Positions 43,230 through 54,100 are shown, numbered from the stretch's first letter. The stretch: 64,000 nt of DNA from Dendrolimus kikuchii (GCA_019925095.2 CM034407.1:3743210-3807209), one strand, 5' to 3'. The notes: generated from the sequence alone by a model not told the origin. Numbers and translations: made by a program.

Positions 43230-44280
43230 GTATGAACGCCATTCTACTGGGTGGCTGAATTTAAAAGAGGCTGATCAAGCTGTAAAGATGACCCGCGTTC
43301 TGGGCGGCCTTCAACCTTCGTACATAACTTCACGCTAGTTCCCTTGCGGGGTAGGCACGTACAACTGAGCGTCATTGAGGCTTATTCTTACACACCTCAC
43401 TTGCTTCTTTGACATTCATAGCTCTTGTCATGCAAGCTCGTCTGTTCTTAAGACTCCTGACATCACCTTCTGCTAGTACACGATCAATTTGATCATGGAA
43501 GGTATGTCGTGACCTTCCACGACTTCTGCATCCATCCACTTTTGCACTTCAACCTTCGTTATGGTATAAAATGTCAAAAAGGTTAAAAATCTGGCTTTGG
43601 AAGACAGAAGGATAACTATAAAACATATAGCCGTGATACTAAAGATATATTTTGGTAGCGTTTAATACAGTTTAATTGATACACGGGGTTCAAAAAGGGT
43701 CGCCAATATTGGCGCCACAAATGTTAATCGACGAAAACAAAAAGCGACGTTTGGAAATTTCAAAGCGTATTCTCGAAATGTTCCAGTGTGATTCGGATAA
43801 GTTTTTTCTTCAGCTTGTCACCAAGGATGAAACGAGAGTCTATCATTTCGATCCTGAAGTTAAGAGACAAAGCATGTCTTAGAAACGACCATCCTCTGCA
43901 TTCATTAAGAAATTTCGAGTCGCTCCTACCACTGGCAAAGTTGTGGCCTTAGTGAAAAAATCCAGACAATTACTGGACCCGATTATTCAAATTTAATTCC
44001 GAAAGTGCGCGAAGCGATTAAAGAAAAACGCCGTGGAAAACTGTCGTTGGGCGTGTTGTTTCTTCACGATAACGCTCCCGTTCATCGATCGGAATTTGCG
44101 CTCAACGCAATCCGCTGTGCTGGCTTCAATCTTCTTGACCACCCACCACATTCTCTGGACTTAGCCTTAAGTGATTTTCATTTATTCCTAAAATAAAAAG
44201 AGAAAATTCGTGGAACTAAATTTCACGATAATGACGCGCTACTTTTTAGTAACAAAAGCCCATCCAAACTTTCTCATGTA
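43230..44280 (+). pseudogene. mariner transposase pseudogene 2, split by family A
   Basis: The left part gives GWLNLKEADQAVKMT-type remnants of the amino-terminal helix-turn-helix region. After the family A insertion the frame gives KKRRLEISKRILEMFQCDSD, KDETRVYHFDPEVKRQSMS, then KEKRRGKLSLGVLFLHDNAP and HPPHSLDLALSDFHLF. The catalytic Asp positions are recognisable, but stops, frameshifts and deletions disable it. Confidence 0.8.
43321..43546 (-). mobile_element. family A LINE 3' end inside mariner, copy 11
   Basis: Perfect 12-bp duplication CTTCAACCTTCG at 43,309-43,320 and 43,547-43,558. It keeps only one ATGT unit of the tail. Confidence 0.92.
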
Positions 44281-44707
44281 TAATAGTAAGTATATACTAT
44301 AGTAATAACTATAGTATATACTACAGTTTATAGTATAGTAAGATAGATAGATGAAAAGACAGTTATTTGATTACAAGTACTTGCGTAATTCAAGATTTAG
44401 GGAACTAAAGTGGAGTTCGGAGGTTATCCGCAAATTAGGTTCTGCCCTTTGACCCTTAACTTCGAGAATTGTGGTTTAGATCCGGGGGCTGTTCTGGATT
44501 GTTATTGTTTGTTTTCGGCCTAAGGAGGTAAATAACTATGACGGCTTTGTCCTGTAAGGCAGCGGTTCTTAAAGTAGTTTCCGCGGTACCCATGAGTTCA
44601 GTGAATAAGTCATGAGAGTCATGCAAAATAACATTGGTTATCAATCGTTGGATTCTGATTATTAAATACTTTTTAATAACCGTTATAGTTTCATTGATAA
44701 TTATTTA
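44281..44707. other. no recognised feature; one perfect hairpin
   Basis: AGTATATACTATAGT (44,289-44,303) pairs perfectly with 44,308-44,322 around AATA. Otherwise unremarkable. Confidence 0.5.
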
Positions 44708-44881
44708 TTTTTTAATTGCAGGAGTTCAGTAGACAGGCAGACCGCCCACTTGATGGAAAGCGGTTACCATCGCCTATGGACATTTGCAACACCAAAGGTG
44801 CTACAAATGCGCTGCTGCTCTCTTAAGGGAGACTGGAACCTGATCACTAATGCCGGAACACAACTCATGGTTATTATGGCG
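44708..44881 (-). mobile_element. SINE-B, 5' truncated
   Basis: Tail to CATGGTTATTATGGC. Confidence 0.8.
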
Positions 44882-45019
44882 TTCTGTCCATCTTTCTTTT
44901 CTTTCTTTCTATATACAATGACGGACGGACTTATACTATAGATATATGTGTATGTAAGTTTATGTATACCTGTATATAATTTATAATATAAAATTTATTT
45001 TCAATAAGTAAATTAGGTT

Positions 45020-45289
45020 TGTGGCGCCCTTACTCGCCACTATATTATTTGTGTTTAGTGTGGCAACACTAGTTTTTAAGATTTGCATTATCTATGACCT
45101 ATGTTCTCTCTCTCGATTATTACTTCATATGAGACTATGTTATATTTTGTTATGCGCTTTAAAAACTCAATATATAGATGTTCAATATTTAAATAGTGGT
45201 GTTACTTCGTTGCCCAACTCCTGTAGATGCGAGCATTATAAAAAGGGACGCGTCTTCACCTACAAGAGGTGCACGCACAAATCCCTAAA
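45020..45289 (+). repeat. 5' LTR
   Basis: 270 bp, TGTGGCGCCC to ATCCCTAAA, and no difference from the 3' LTR found by eye. It ends in AAA rather than CA. The frame running through both LTRs is not a gene. Confidence 0.88.
45237..45244 (+). promoter_or_regulatory. TATA box of the LTR promoter
   Basis: TATAAAAA sits about 46-53 bases before the LTR end, as expected for a short U3-R arrangement. The start site itself was not determined. Confidence 0.55.
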
Positions 45290-45290
45290 G

Positions 45291-45308
45291 TGGTGACCAC
45301 CGACTTCG
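45291..45308 (+). other. primer binding site, tRNA-Trp type
   Basis: TGGTGACCACCGACTTCG follows the LTR after one base. It resembles the Trp-type site (TGGTGACCCCGACGTGA, recalled) with a few differences. Confidence 0.6.
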
Positions 45309-46213
45309 CAATACGCAGTGTCTCAAGCTTAAGATCGTCGCAGGCTTTTAAAAGTCGCAGTTACTTAATACGGCTGCCTACCACTATACTATTAACATTG
45401 CCGCGAACTTGTTATACGCGGCTGCGAGCAGAGTAACGCCTCATAACAAGCTCCAAATCGCCGTGAACGGAAGAACTGGATATTCTGCAACGACCAGAAC
45501 CGTGTGTTTACGTCGAGCGTCGCGCGTTTACGCCTACGCCGTCATCATAATCACCGATTTTGTTTCGGCGTCCAACGGTGTTTTTGTGCGTGTGTGTATC
45601 AGTTCATTTCATCCGTCTGTACAAACAAATGCGCGTCGGTCATTTTTTTCGATCCGTGTTTTGTGTTTCGGTTCATTTAAAACGTCTGTACTAGGGCGGT
45701 GCATCGATAAACATTCGATTACAATCTGTCAACATAGACTTGTCGTCATTCGTTCGACCAATCATTCACTAATAGTATTAAATTCTCAGATTGGTTTCGA
45801 TATCAACATACATTGTGACAGCTCGTGAACAAACCAAATGTCAAATGGTTTAAAATTTAAAAAGTTTGTTTACAAAACTTTATATAAGTTAATTTCATAA
45901 GTTTACCAATGTTAACAAGAAAGTTTTCTCAATATAATGCATGACTAAACTGGATGTAAATTATAAGCAATACATTATTTTGTCGCTTGGTCTATTTTGT
46001 ACTAATATTTAAATATGTTTTCCTATTTACTTGTTTTCTAAAATTTCATTTAGTTGTGTATGAGATGTGTTTTTATGTGATTACCCATAATTATTTTTTT
46101 TTCTTTATAAATAACTTTGTTTGTGTTGTTAAGTAGCAAACGGCCCCACACCTCCCCTGCATCTGTATCATTATTATAATTATTAACTTATCTTATAGCT
46201 ATCCCTGAGAACC
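45309..46213 (+). other. 5' untranslated leader of the LTR element
   Basis: About 900 bp. A 139-codon frame (45,409-45,828) lies here, but it has no family match and precedes gag, so I treat it as leader. Confidence 0.6.
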
Positions 46214-47101
46214 ATGACTGAAGAACAGCTTAGGTTAGAGGTAGATAAGCTCAGGCAGGAAAATGCAGCTTTGCAGGGGCGTTTCACTGGGACTACTGAT
46301 GCCCAAGTTTGTAAGGTATCTGCCAAAATACCACCTTTCTGGCCACACAGACCTGCTTACTGGTTTGCTACAGTAGAAGCACAATTTGAATTGGGAGGTA
46401 TTGTAGCAGATAACACAAAATTCAACTACCTCATCGGTCATCTGGACGAAAAATTTGCAGAAATTATAGAAGATATTGTCATAAATCCTCCACCACTAGG
46501 TCAGCGTTATGAGAAATTAAAGGAAGTTTTGATAAAGCGTGTGTCTTTGTCTGAGGAATCTCGAGTTAGACAACTTCTCAATAATGAAGAACTTGGAGAT
46601 CAGAAGCCATCTCATTTCCTCAGACGCCTACGGTCTCTTGCTGGCTCGAATAAATCTGATGACAGCATTCTACGCCAATTATGGTTAAGCCGTTTACCAC
46701 AGCAGGTACAGGCTATCTTGGCCTCTCAACCAGATTTAACATTAGACAAGATGGCTGATCTAGCTGACAATATAACTGAAGTTTTCAACCCTCCGCAAGT
46801 CATGCTTTGCACAACTACAACAACATCTCCAGGACCATCTACTTCATTTATGGAAATGGTGGAGAGGCGTTTTGACAAGCTTACTAAAGAAATAGCAAGT
46901 CTAGCAGTTACCCAAGCTGAGTACCGTCCACGTGGACGCGGTAATTTCAGAGGACGATCAAATTCTAGAGGACGTTCCCAAAATGCATCCTCAGACAAAT
47001 CCAACATATGTTGGTATCATAAAAAATTTAATATCAAGGCAACCAAATGTACAAAACCGTGTAGCTGGATGCCGCCGGAAAACCAACCCGACAATCAGTA
47101 G
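46214..47101 (+). CDS. gag: gag polyprotein
   Basis: 295 residues. The start follows in-frame stops and opens with [20 protein letters not shown], a short coiled-coil-like stretch. A capsid-type region follows ([20 protein letters not shown], then [18 protein letters not shown] and [20 protein letters not shown]). A basic RG-rich segment (residues about 238-258) precedes the zinc knuckle C266-X2-H269-X9-C279-X3-C283. In the CsRn1 group this C-H-C-C form replaces the usual CCHC. It packages RNA into particles. Confidence 0.88.
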   Translation: MTEEQLRLEVDKLRQENAALQGRFTGTTDAQVCKVSAKIPPFWPHRPAYWFATVEAQFELGGIVADNTKFNYLIGHLDEKFAEIIEDIVINPPPLGQRYEKLKEVLIKRVSLSEESRVRQLLNNEELGDQKPSHFLRRLRSLAGSNKSDDSILRQLWLSRLPQQVQAILASQPDLTLDKMADLADNITEVFNPPQVMLCTTTTTSPGPSTSFMEMVERRFDKLTKEIASLAVTQAEYRPRGRGNFRGRSNSRGRSQNASSDKSNICWYHKKFNIKATKCTKPCSWMPPENQPDNQ

Positions 47102-50100
47102 AGGCGGCTACTGATTGTTCTCCTCCAGGCCGCCGGTTGTTTGTTACCGACAAGAAGACCCAACGCCAGTTCCTCGTAGATACTGGCTCAGATCTCTGTT
47201 GTTTCCCTAGAAGACTTCTAGAAGGCCGGTTACCATCACAAGAATATAATCTCAGCGCGGCGAATGGGAGTACAATTAAAACATATGGAAATATTCATCT
47301 CCGTTTAGACCTTGGTCTTAGACGCGATTTTAACTGGAATTTTGTAATTGCAGATGTTGGCATCCCCATCATTGGCTCGGATTTTCTGAGTTTTTATCAT
47401 TTATTGCCTGATTGCCGACAAAAACGTCTCATTGATGGTTTAACCAAAATGTCTGTCTGCGCTTCCATCTCAGTGTCACACCAGGACAGTGTCAAATCTG
47501 TATTTATTGGTGACTCATGTTTTGCTAATATTTTGGCTGAGTTTCCAGATATTACTCGACCTCCCGGTTTACCTAGGATTATAAAGCACAACACTGTTCA
47601 TTATATTAAAACCACAGATGGACCACCAGTGTCTTGCCGCCCCCGACGTTTGGCTCCCCAAAAACTTAGTGCAGCGAAACTCGAATTTGATGCAATGGTG
47701 CGGTGTGGAACTGCCCAACCCTCAAAAAGTGCATGGGCCTCTCCTTTGCATTTGACAACCAAGAAGGACAAAACCTGGCGTCCATGTGGCGACTATCGCG
47801 CTTTGAACGCTAGAACTGTCCCTGACCGATACCCAGTTCGGCATATTAACGACTTTGCCAATAGCCTCGCTGGTGCCACTGTTTTTAGCACCTGTGACTT
47901 AGTAAAAGCATATCATCAGATTCCCGTGTTTAAAGAGGATATACCGAAGACTGCCATTATTACCCCGTTTGGCCTCTTCGAATTTCCAGTTATGACCTTT
48001 GGTCTTCGCAATGCTGGTCAAACATTCCAGCGGTTTATAGACGAGGTCACACGGGGTCTCGATTTCTGTTTTCCATATGTTGATGACGTACTGGTCTTCT
48101 CTCCAGATGAGGCAACTCACAAAGAACACCTCCGCACACTCTTTAGTCGATTCAAAGATCATGGAGTTGTAATCAATCCTTCAAAATGTGTTTTAGGTGT
48201 TAGCGAGGTTACATTTTTAGGCTACGTCATCAACGCCAAAGGCACGTGTCCTCCTCAAGATCGCGTCCAAAGCCTACTGGAATTCCAGCCTCCACAAACT
48301 GTGCAAGCGATGAGAAGATTCCTCGGCATGATCAATTTTTATCGCCGTTTTATACCGCATGCTGCAAAATTCCAGGCTCCATTAGTCGATGCCTTAGTTT
48401 CTACACACAGCAAAGGTGCTAAACCATTCCCTTGGTCACCCGAGCTTCTGAAACATTTTGAAGACTGCAAGAGAAGCCTCAGCGACGCCACTCTGCTGCA
48501 ACACCCAATCAGCGGTGCCCCTTTAGGCCTCTTCACTGATGCTTCAAGCGTTCACATCGGTGCTTGTCTGCAACAGAAAACTAATGGAGATTGGTTCCCC
48601 CTTGCTTTCTTCAGCAAGAAACTCACTCCTCAGCAGACCCAGTGGCCAGCATATTATAGGGAGCTCTTAGCAGTGTACGAAAGCGTACAACACTTTCGCC
48701 ATATTTTAGAAGTCCAGCATTGTACGATTTACACTGACCACAAGCCGCTACTCTATGCTTTCACACAGCGTCGGGAAAAATTGCCTCCCTCGCAACTTAA
48801 TCAATTATCGTTCAATAGCGAATTCACTACTGATATCCGCCATATTAAAGGCGAAGATAATGTGGTTGCTGATGCCTTATCAAGAGTCGAAGCCATCAGC
48901 CTAGATCAAGAATATGAGATTCTCGACAAAGCACAGAAAGAGGACAATGAACTTACTAAATTATTAGAACCTGGCTCATCCAGACTTAAATTGGAAAAAG
49001 TTGATATACCAGGCACTGGTATTTCATTAATTTGCGACACTTCCACTGGCAGACCACGTCCCTACGTCCCTCCCAGTTTACGTCGTACTATCTTTAGTAA
49101 GCTACATAGCTTAAGTCATCCGGGTGCCAAGGCTTCGATACGACTCGTAGCTGACCGCTATGTTTGGCCTTCAATTAATAAAGACTGTCGAGAGTGGTCT
49201 CGCACGTGCGAGCCTTGCCAGCGGAGTAAAGTCTCAAGACACAACGTTGCCCCTTTGGGGACGTTTGACACACCATCTGGTCGTTTTCTCCATGTTCATT
49301 TGGACATAATCGGACCATTACCCGTCTGCGATGAATATCGTTACTGTCTTACAGCCATCGACAGGGTGACAAGATGGCCTGAAGTTTGGCCAATGCGGAC
49401 CATCACAACTGAAGAAGTAGCCGAAACTTTTACACGTGAGTGGATATCTCGCTTTGGCGTTCCCTCAGTCGTAACTACAGACCGAGGTACGCAGTTCGAA
49501 TCTGACCTATTTCGCAGATTAATGTGCAGTTTCGCCACCAAACGCATTCGAACAACGGCATACCATCCTTCATCAAATGGAATGGTCGAACGTGTTCACA
49601 GACAATTAAAAGCCTCTCTCATGTGTCATGGTAACTCATGGACGAAGGCCCTACCATTGGTGCTTTTAGGCATGCGTTCGGCTTATAAGGAAGACATCGG
49701 AGCCACCTCTGCTGAAATGCTTTTCGGTCAAACTCTACGCCTCCCTGGCGAACTTTTAGTTAACATCCCCAATTCAACAGTTTTTCAAGATTCTTCAGAT
49801 TTTGTGGTCAAGTTGCGCCAACACATGGACTCAATCCGTCCGGTCCCTGCATCAAGACACTCTCAGCCCGGGCATTTTACCTTTAAAGAACTCGCCACTT
49901 GTTCTCACGTATTTCTGAGAGAGGACGCCGTCCGGCGCCCCCTCCAACCACCTTATACCGGCCCATATCAAGTAGTCGAGAGATCCAGCGATGGAAAAAC
50001 CATTACCATCAATTTAAAAGGAAAACCTGCAGTAGTAAGTGTGGACCGCGTGAAACCAGCTTTTAGGGAGCAACACAACACTCAAGATGTCCGGACACCG

Positions 50101-50241
50101 ACACCTCCAGTAATAACGCCAACTCCACCTGCAGCAGCGCCGCTACCGAGCGTTCCACCTCCTGCTACGCCTGTATCTCAACCCGAACCATATATTACGC
50201 GTTCAGGGAGACATGTTAAATTTAAACAATTTTCTGATTAG
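47065..50241 (+). CDS. pol: pol polyprotein (protease, RT, RNase H, integrase), -1 frame
   Basis: 1058 residues counted from the first open codon after the stop at 47,062-47,064. The frame overlaps the last 37 bases of gag, so it is probably made by a -1 shift. Domains: protease with DTGS (residues 39-42); RT with [17 protein letters not shown] and YVDD (338-341; codons 48,076-48,087); RNase H with TDAS (D492); integrase zinc finger H681, H685, C715, C718; core D747, D806, E842, a D-35-E spacing. A tail rich in Pro and Thr (after about 990) ends at TAG. An independent start is not needed; TTG at 47,137 is only the first near-start codon. Confidence 0.88.
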   Translation: MDAAGKPTRQSVEAATDCSPPGRRLFVTDKKTQRQFLVDTGSDLCCFPRRLLEGRLPSQEYNLSAANGSTIKTYGNIHLRLDLGLRRDFNWNFVIADVGIPIIGSDFLSFYHLLPDCRQKRLIDGLTKMSVCASISVSHQDSVKSVFIGDSCFANILAEFPDITRPPGLPRIIKHNTVHYIKTTDGPPVSCRPRRLAPQKLSAAKLEFDAMVRCGTAQPSKSAWASPLHLTTKKDKTWRPCGDYRALNARTVPDRYPVRHINDFANSLAGATVFSTCDLVKAYHQIPVFKEDIPKTAIITPFGLFEFPVMTFGLRNAGQTFQRFIDEVTRGLDFCFPYVDDVLVFSPDEATHKEHLRTLFSRFKDHGVVINPSKCVLGVSEVTFLGYVINAKGTCPPQDRVQSLLEFQPPQTVQAMRRFLGMINFYRRFIPHAAKFQAPLVDALVSTHSKGAKPFPWSPELLKHFEDCKRSLSDATLLQHPISGAPLGLFTDASSVHIGACLQQKTNGDWFPLAFFSKKLTPQQTQWPAYYRELLAVYESVQHFRHILEVQHCTIYTDHKPLLYAFTQRREKLPPSQLNQLSFNSEFTTDIRHIKGEDNVVADALSRVEAISLDQEYEILDKAQKEDNELTKLLEPGSSRLKLEKVDIPGTGISLICDTSTGRPRPYVPPSLRRTIFSKLHSLSHPGAKASIRLVADRYVWPSINKDCREWSRTCEPCQRSKVSRHNVAPLGTFDTPSGRFLHVHLDIIGPLPVCDEYRYCLTAIDRVTRWPEVWPMRTITTEEVAETFTREWISRFGVPSVVTTDRGTQFESDLFRRLMCSFATKRIRTTAYHPSSNGMVERVHRQLKASLMCHGNSWTKALPLVLLGMRSAYKEDIGATSAEMLFGQTLRLPGELLVNIPNSTVFQDSSDFVVKLRQHMDSIRPVPASRHSQPGHFTFKELATCSHVFLREDAVRRPLQPPYTGPYQVVERSSDGKTITINLKGKPAVVSVDRVKPAFREQHNTQDVRTPTPPVITPTPPAAAPLPSVPPPATPVSQPEPYITRSGRHVKFKQFSD
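47077..47083 (+). other. candidate -1 frameshift heptamer
   Basis: G GAA AAC, read in the gag frame, lies in the overlap. It is not a textbook X-XXY-YYZ site, since its first three bases are not identical. No strong downstream hairpin was checked. Confidence 0.3.
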
Positions 50242-50256
50242 CCTAATTTTCTTCGT

Positions 50257-50266
50257 GGGGAGGTGG
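50257..50266 (+). other. purine-rich tract before the 3' LTR
   Basis: GGGGAGGTGG ends at the LTR border, where plus-strand DNA synthesis is primed. One T interrupts it. Confidence 0.6.
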
Positions 50267-50536
50267 TGTGGCGCCCTTACTCGCCACTATATTATTTGTG
50301 TTTAGTGTGGCAACACTAGTTTTTAAGATTTGCATTATCTATGACCTATGTTCTCTCTCTCGATTATTACTTCATATGAGACTATGTTATATTTTGTTAT
50401 GCGCTTTAAAAACTCAATATATAGATGTTCAATATTTAAATAGTGGTGTTACTTCGTTGCCCAACTCCTGTAGATGCGAGCATTATAAAAAGGGACGCGT
50501 CTTCACCTACAAGAGGTGCACGCACAAATCCCTAAA
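50267..50536 (+). repeat. 3' LTR
   Basis: Same 270 bp as the 5' LTR. TATAAAA at 50,484-50,490 mirrors the 5' TATA box. Confidence 0.88.
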
Positions 50537-50581
50537 GGTTCTTATACATAAATGTACCTACATTTAGGTATAAGAACCTAT

Positions 50582-50915
50582 TTACTTATTCATATTCAAA
50601 TTCAAAAGTTTTTATTCAAAATAAGTTCCACTGGAGAACACTTTTTGAAGGTCATACATGTAAGTTAAAATTTAATTTTTTACTTCCTATTCTATGTACA
50701 CCGCTTCGCAACGTGTTGATGCTGTAAAGGAGAAGAAGCGGCAACAAACTCCCCAGCAACACGTCTAGCTAAATATTGTTTTTCTTTATATTTCATATTC
50801 TATTTATATCTCGAATTCTTTTTTTTATAAGTTTTGTACAGAAGTATGTTACAAAATTACTTTTTGAAGAATGAATGGAGTTGAAGCAAACAATGCATGT
50901 AAAGTTTAAATGTAC
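50582..50915 (-). mobile_element. LINE-E 3' end, copy 3
   Basis: The reverse strand ends in the TTTGAA tail at about 50,585-50,610 and includes the CCGCTTC...GAAGCGG block (about 50,700-50,740). Confidence 0.7.
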
Positions 50916-51028
50916 ACAACCCTTGTTCCCACTCTCGCTAGATCCATAGGTTTGCTGGAAAAGAACTCTTTTTGGGGTCAAACTCGCCTTTGTACATCAC
51001 CACTATTTAGTAGTTTTATTTGTAATTA

Positions 51029-51154
51029 AGAAAAACATGCTATTGTTTTTCTACTTCTTTTATGGCCATCATTAGTGTCGAACTACTGTCTGTTGTTCGT
51101 GCCTACCCCGCAAGGGAACTGGCGTGAAGTTATGTATGTATGTATGTATGTATG
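51029..51154 (+). mobile_element. chimeric family A insertion, copy 12
   Basis: The 12-bp duplication TATTTGTAATTA lies at 51,017-51,028 and 51,155-51,166. Only the last 65 or so bases are family A. The preceding 58 bases (to about 51,086) match 51,806-51,870 in reverse, inside a solo LTR. Confidence 0.7.
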
Positions 51155-51166
51155 TATTTGTAATTA

Positions 51167-51499
51167 TTTTGTGTACAATAAAGAACCATAAAAATCGGTG
51201 TAATGTTAAGATATTAAAATTCATGGAATTGAAAACGTAGCTGGCACTCAAAGAAGTAACAACAAACTCAAACAACAACGTCTTCTGTCAAGTTAATTAA
51301 GGCACAACTAGTCTAAAATAATTACGTAGTGTAGCGATAATTGTGTTACGTTTTAATGAATACCTTAGTATAAAGCTGCCGTCTGTTTTACGTTCAATTT
51401 CACTGCAAGCGAAGTGAAATTATTATGAAAATATACATCATTAAGCAGAGCAATTCGTAATAGTTTCGTGGAATATACTGCAAAGTATTAAATTATATA
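51167..51499. other. no recognised feature
   Basis: AT-rich sequence with nothing I can name. Confidence 0.4.
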
Positions 51500-51969
51500 A
51501 TATATAGAGTTTATTAGAACTATACAAACACGTATAAAACAGGTACAAATAAAACTAGACACTACTTGTTACAATCTGCACGATCAATAACACGCGCAAA
51601 GTCCGTCGCTATATCGCTTGTCGAATGTACACGTCTTGCTTGTGTCGAAATCGTCGCCCGACTGCCTCACCCTTCCGTTCGGGCATCGTTTTATATTAAA
51701 CTGTACAATACACAATGGAAGCTCGTGGACTGGGTTCTTCCAAGAAAATGTAATTTGCACACCTGCGAACGGCCAACAAAGTTGAAAAAAGGACAATAAA
51801 GAGTAGTTCGACACTAATGATGGCCATAAAAGAAGTAGAAAAACAATAGCATGTTTTTTTAATTACAAATTTTAAACACAAAGTAAACAAAAGAATTCCT
51901 AAATCCGGAAGGCAATAAATCGCGCTTTTACGACAGGCAGGTGTGCACATTTTTTGGCATTATGTAACA
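51500..51969 (-). mobile_element. solo LTR, family K, 5' border unclear
   Basis: From TATAGAGTTTATTAGAACTA to ATTATGTAACA, then ATAT. The outer TGTTACGA end has been lost. Confidence 0.7.
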
Positions 51970-51974
51970 ATATA

Positions 51975-52240
51975 ATAATACAAACAAAATCGAAATTCGT
52001 CGAACGCAAATCAGGCAGGCCGCTTAGCAAGTGCTGTTTGTGCGCAGCTCGTCGCACATATAATAAATTTTGTTCTACACTGATGGTGTGGGTAATACCC
52101 TGGTCATTGTAGGTAAAGAAGTTAAGCAATGTTAGTGATGGAAACTTATAATAAATCACTATTACATAAGAAGACGTGTGCCCTCGGCTACAACCAAAAT
52201 GGAAGAAGAAAGAAAAAGAAACCACAGTGTTGCAAGTTTA
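51975..52240. other. no recognised feature
   Basis: Mixed composition, nothing supported. Confidence 0.4.
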
Positions 52241-52250
52241 AAAAAAACTT

Positions 52251-52398
52251 CAACGGACAAGTGGAAAAACGAATCTCAACAAAATTTTAACTTGAAGTTT
52301 TACGGGCAGATTGTTAATGTACTTGTCCAATTTGAAAACCTGCCCGTAAAACTTCCAGTTAAAATTTTGTTGCGATTCGTTTTGCCACTTATCCGTTG
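52251..52398. repeat. fold-back hairpin, 59-bp arms
   Basis: 52,251-52,309 and 52,340-52,398 are inverted copies with about five mismatches around a 30-base loop. A second copy of the outer end (CCACTTGTCCGTTGAAG) follows at about 52,411. Confidence 0.8.
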
Positions 52399-52519
52399 CC
52401 ATTCTTTTTTCCACTTGTCCGTTGAAGTTTCACTTCTACTGTGTCCCAGCACACATTTCGATTTTTCGCAGGTTTACTGCAAATTATGATTTGGTTAGGT
52501 TAAGTACATTTTAATTAAT

Positions 52520-52659
52520 ACATACATACATACATACATACATAACTTCACGCCAGTTCCCTTGCGGGGTAGGCACGAACGACAGAGTGCCATTTAGGCT
52601 TATTCTTACACACCTCACTTGCCTCTTGTTGTTTTCTTGTATCTATTACGTTCATTTAA
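52520..52659 (-). mobile_element. family A LINE 3' end with foreign 5' piece, copy 13
   Basis: The 12-bp duplication ATTTTAATTAAT lies at 52,508-52,519 and 52,660-52,671. The last 32 bases before the right copy (52,628-52,659) do not match family A. Confidence 0.75.
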
Positions 52660-52671
52660 ATTTTAATTAAT

Positions 52672-52925
52672 GCATTTCTTATTTAAACATATTTTATTTT
52701 ATCAAATAAAAAAACTGAATTCGATCCGGAACCAAAAAACACATCCATAGTATACTCTAAAATTATGCCGCCTCTCACCACGTCTAGTCTAAATTTATGC
52801 CGCTTCTCCACGCGGCCGTAACGCTTTTTCGTGACAGAAAAATCCTAAGACCCCCGTTTATATAGAAGTTTCCCTTCAATAATATTAGATTATGTCGGTG
52901 TTGCCAACGCTGCTTACATCTATGG
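52672..52925. other. no recognised feature
   Basis: AT-rich, then mixed; nothing supported. Confidence 0.4.
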
Positions 52926-52929
52926 CCGG

Positions 52930-53010
52930 GGTGCTTGCTTAGCAGACTGACCCCCTTAATTGCAGCCAGTGTCGTGCCGTTCGTATTGTCCACGATCCCA
53001 TACTAATAGG
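52930..53010 (+). pseudogene. jockey-like LINE scrap
   Basis: GTGCCGTTCGTATTGTC and GATCCCATACTAATAGG match 35,622-35,665, the RRAVRIV-DPIL part of that protein. Confidence 0.6.
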
Positions 53011-53105
53011 CATATGATCAGGCTTCTGAATTTCGTGAGAAACTCAATGGTTCCCAGTTCGCTTTCGCTGGAATACTCACATTCTCACACAACTTTATAA
53101 CATAT

Positions 53106-53641
53106 TGTTACGAGTTTGCGGGACTCGAATTAAAATGCCGTTAAAATTATTATGGAGTTTATTAGAACTATACAAATACGTATAACACAGGTACAAATAT
53201 AACTGAACGCAACAAATCCAAACGTAATGCAGAAGGTTGTAATTCAATAAAACGTGCAAATTCCATCACTATTAGATTCCCAAATGTAGACACGTTACGC
53301 CTAGATCGTAGTTGTAGCTCAACTGCCCCCCTCTCTGAATCAGGCCATCGTTTCATACTTCACAAATGCAAAAGTGCCTGATCGGCAACGTCGACATAAT
53401 TTCCTAGAATTAGCTTGTACTTATAATCCGCAACACATGGCTAATGATGCTCCTGAGCGGCCGTAAACGAGTACAATAGGATGTTTTCCACAATAACTAG
53501 AAACGTATGCCAATAAATAAGTGAACAAAAGAAGACGATCATAAAAGGATTACAATTAGTTCAAATGCCGACAGGTAATAAAATGTGCTTTTACAGATCT
53601 GCAGGTGGAATTTGTCTTTGTCGGAGCCTAAGTTGTAACAA
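53106..53641 (-). mobile_element. solo LTR, family K, longest copy
   Basis: TGTTACGAGTTTGCGG to AAGTTGTAACA, 536 bp, ATAT on both sides. Confidence 0.86.
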
Positions 53642-53865
53642 TATTATTTATTCCTAGTATTTCAGTCAATTATTTTCAGACTGCCTTTTCATAGTCCAAA
53701 AGTTAGAGGCTAAGTTTACGATTTTGAGAGAATATCTCGCCAACAATTGGCTGTGTCAAAAATGTAATTGAGAAACATCACTACTAGTCTAAGAGACGCT
53801 GAAAATCGACCTTCACCCACCTGATAACCAGATGAGACATATTTATTATAAAACTAGCTGTACCC

Positions 53866-54100
53866 GACAGACGTTATCTTGTCCTTAAAAAATATAAATC
53901 CAGAAACCGATTGCAACGCCATCAACCGGGACCAATTGTTAATCTAAACCATCCCGGGATCCAGTTGAACACACACAAAAATAATTTCACCTAAATCTTG
54001 GAACCCGATTCCAGCGTAATCTATCTGGTTCAAATTTGAATCTAAACCATCCTGGGACCCACGTGAACTCACACAAAAATTTATTTTAAGCGTCGGTTAA
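53866..54100 (-). mobile_element. Helitron-like family H fragment
   Basis: AACTAGCTGTACCCGACAGAC at the edge and two GCGCCATC/GCGTAATC-type blocks inside. Confidence 0.55.

Larger units (their letters stand above)
45020..50536 (+). mobile_element. Ty3/gypsy LTR retrotransposon, CsRn1/Kabuki-like, apparently intact
   Basis: It is 5517 bp with LTRs at both ends, GGTT on both sides (45,016-45,019 and 50,537-50,540), a primer site, gag and pol in the -1 frame, and a purine-rich tract before the 3' LTR. The clade call rests on two features known for the CsRn1 group: a tRNA-Trp-type primer site and a C-H-C-C gag knuckle. I see no stop, frameshift or loss of a catalytic residue. Copy number and transcription cannot be seen from one window. 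Confidence 0.9.

Noticed and set aside
44289..44322. Perfect 15-bp hairpin as a terminator or microRNA
   Set aside because: It is purely AT-rich TATA-type sequence, which forms such hairpins by chance.
45021..45296. 92-codon frame in the 5' LTR, repeated at 50,268
   Set aside because: It is present only because the LTR is duplicated. It runs through the promoter region and has no protein family.
45409..45828. 139-codon frame before gag
   Set aside because: It lies in the leader of the LTR element, has no recognisable domain and does not continue into gag.
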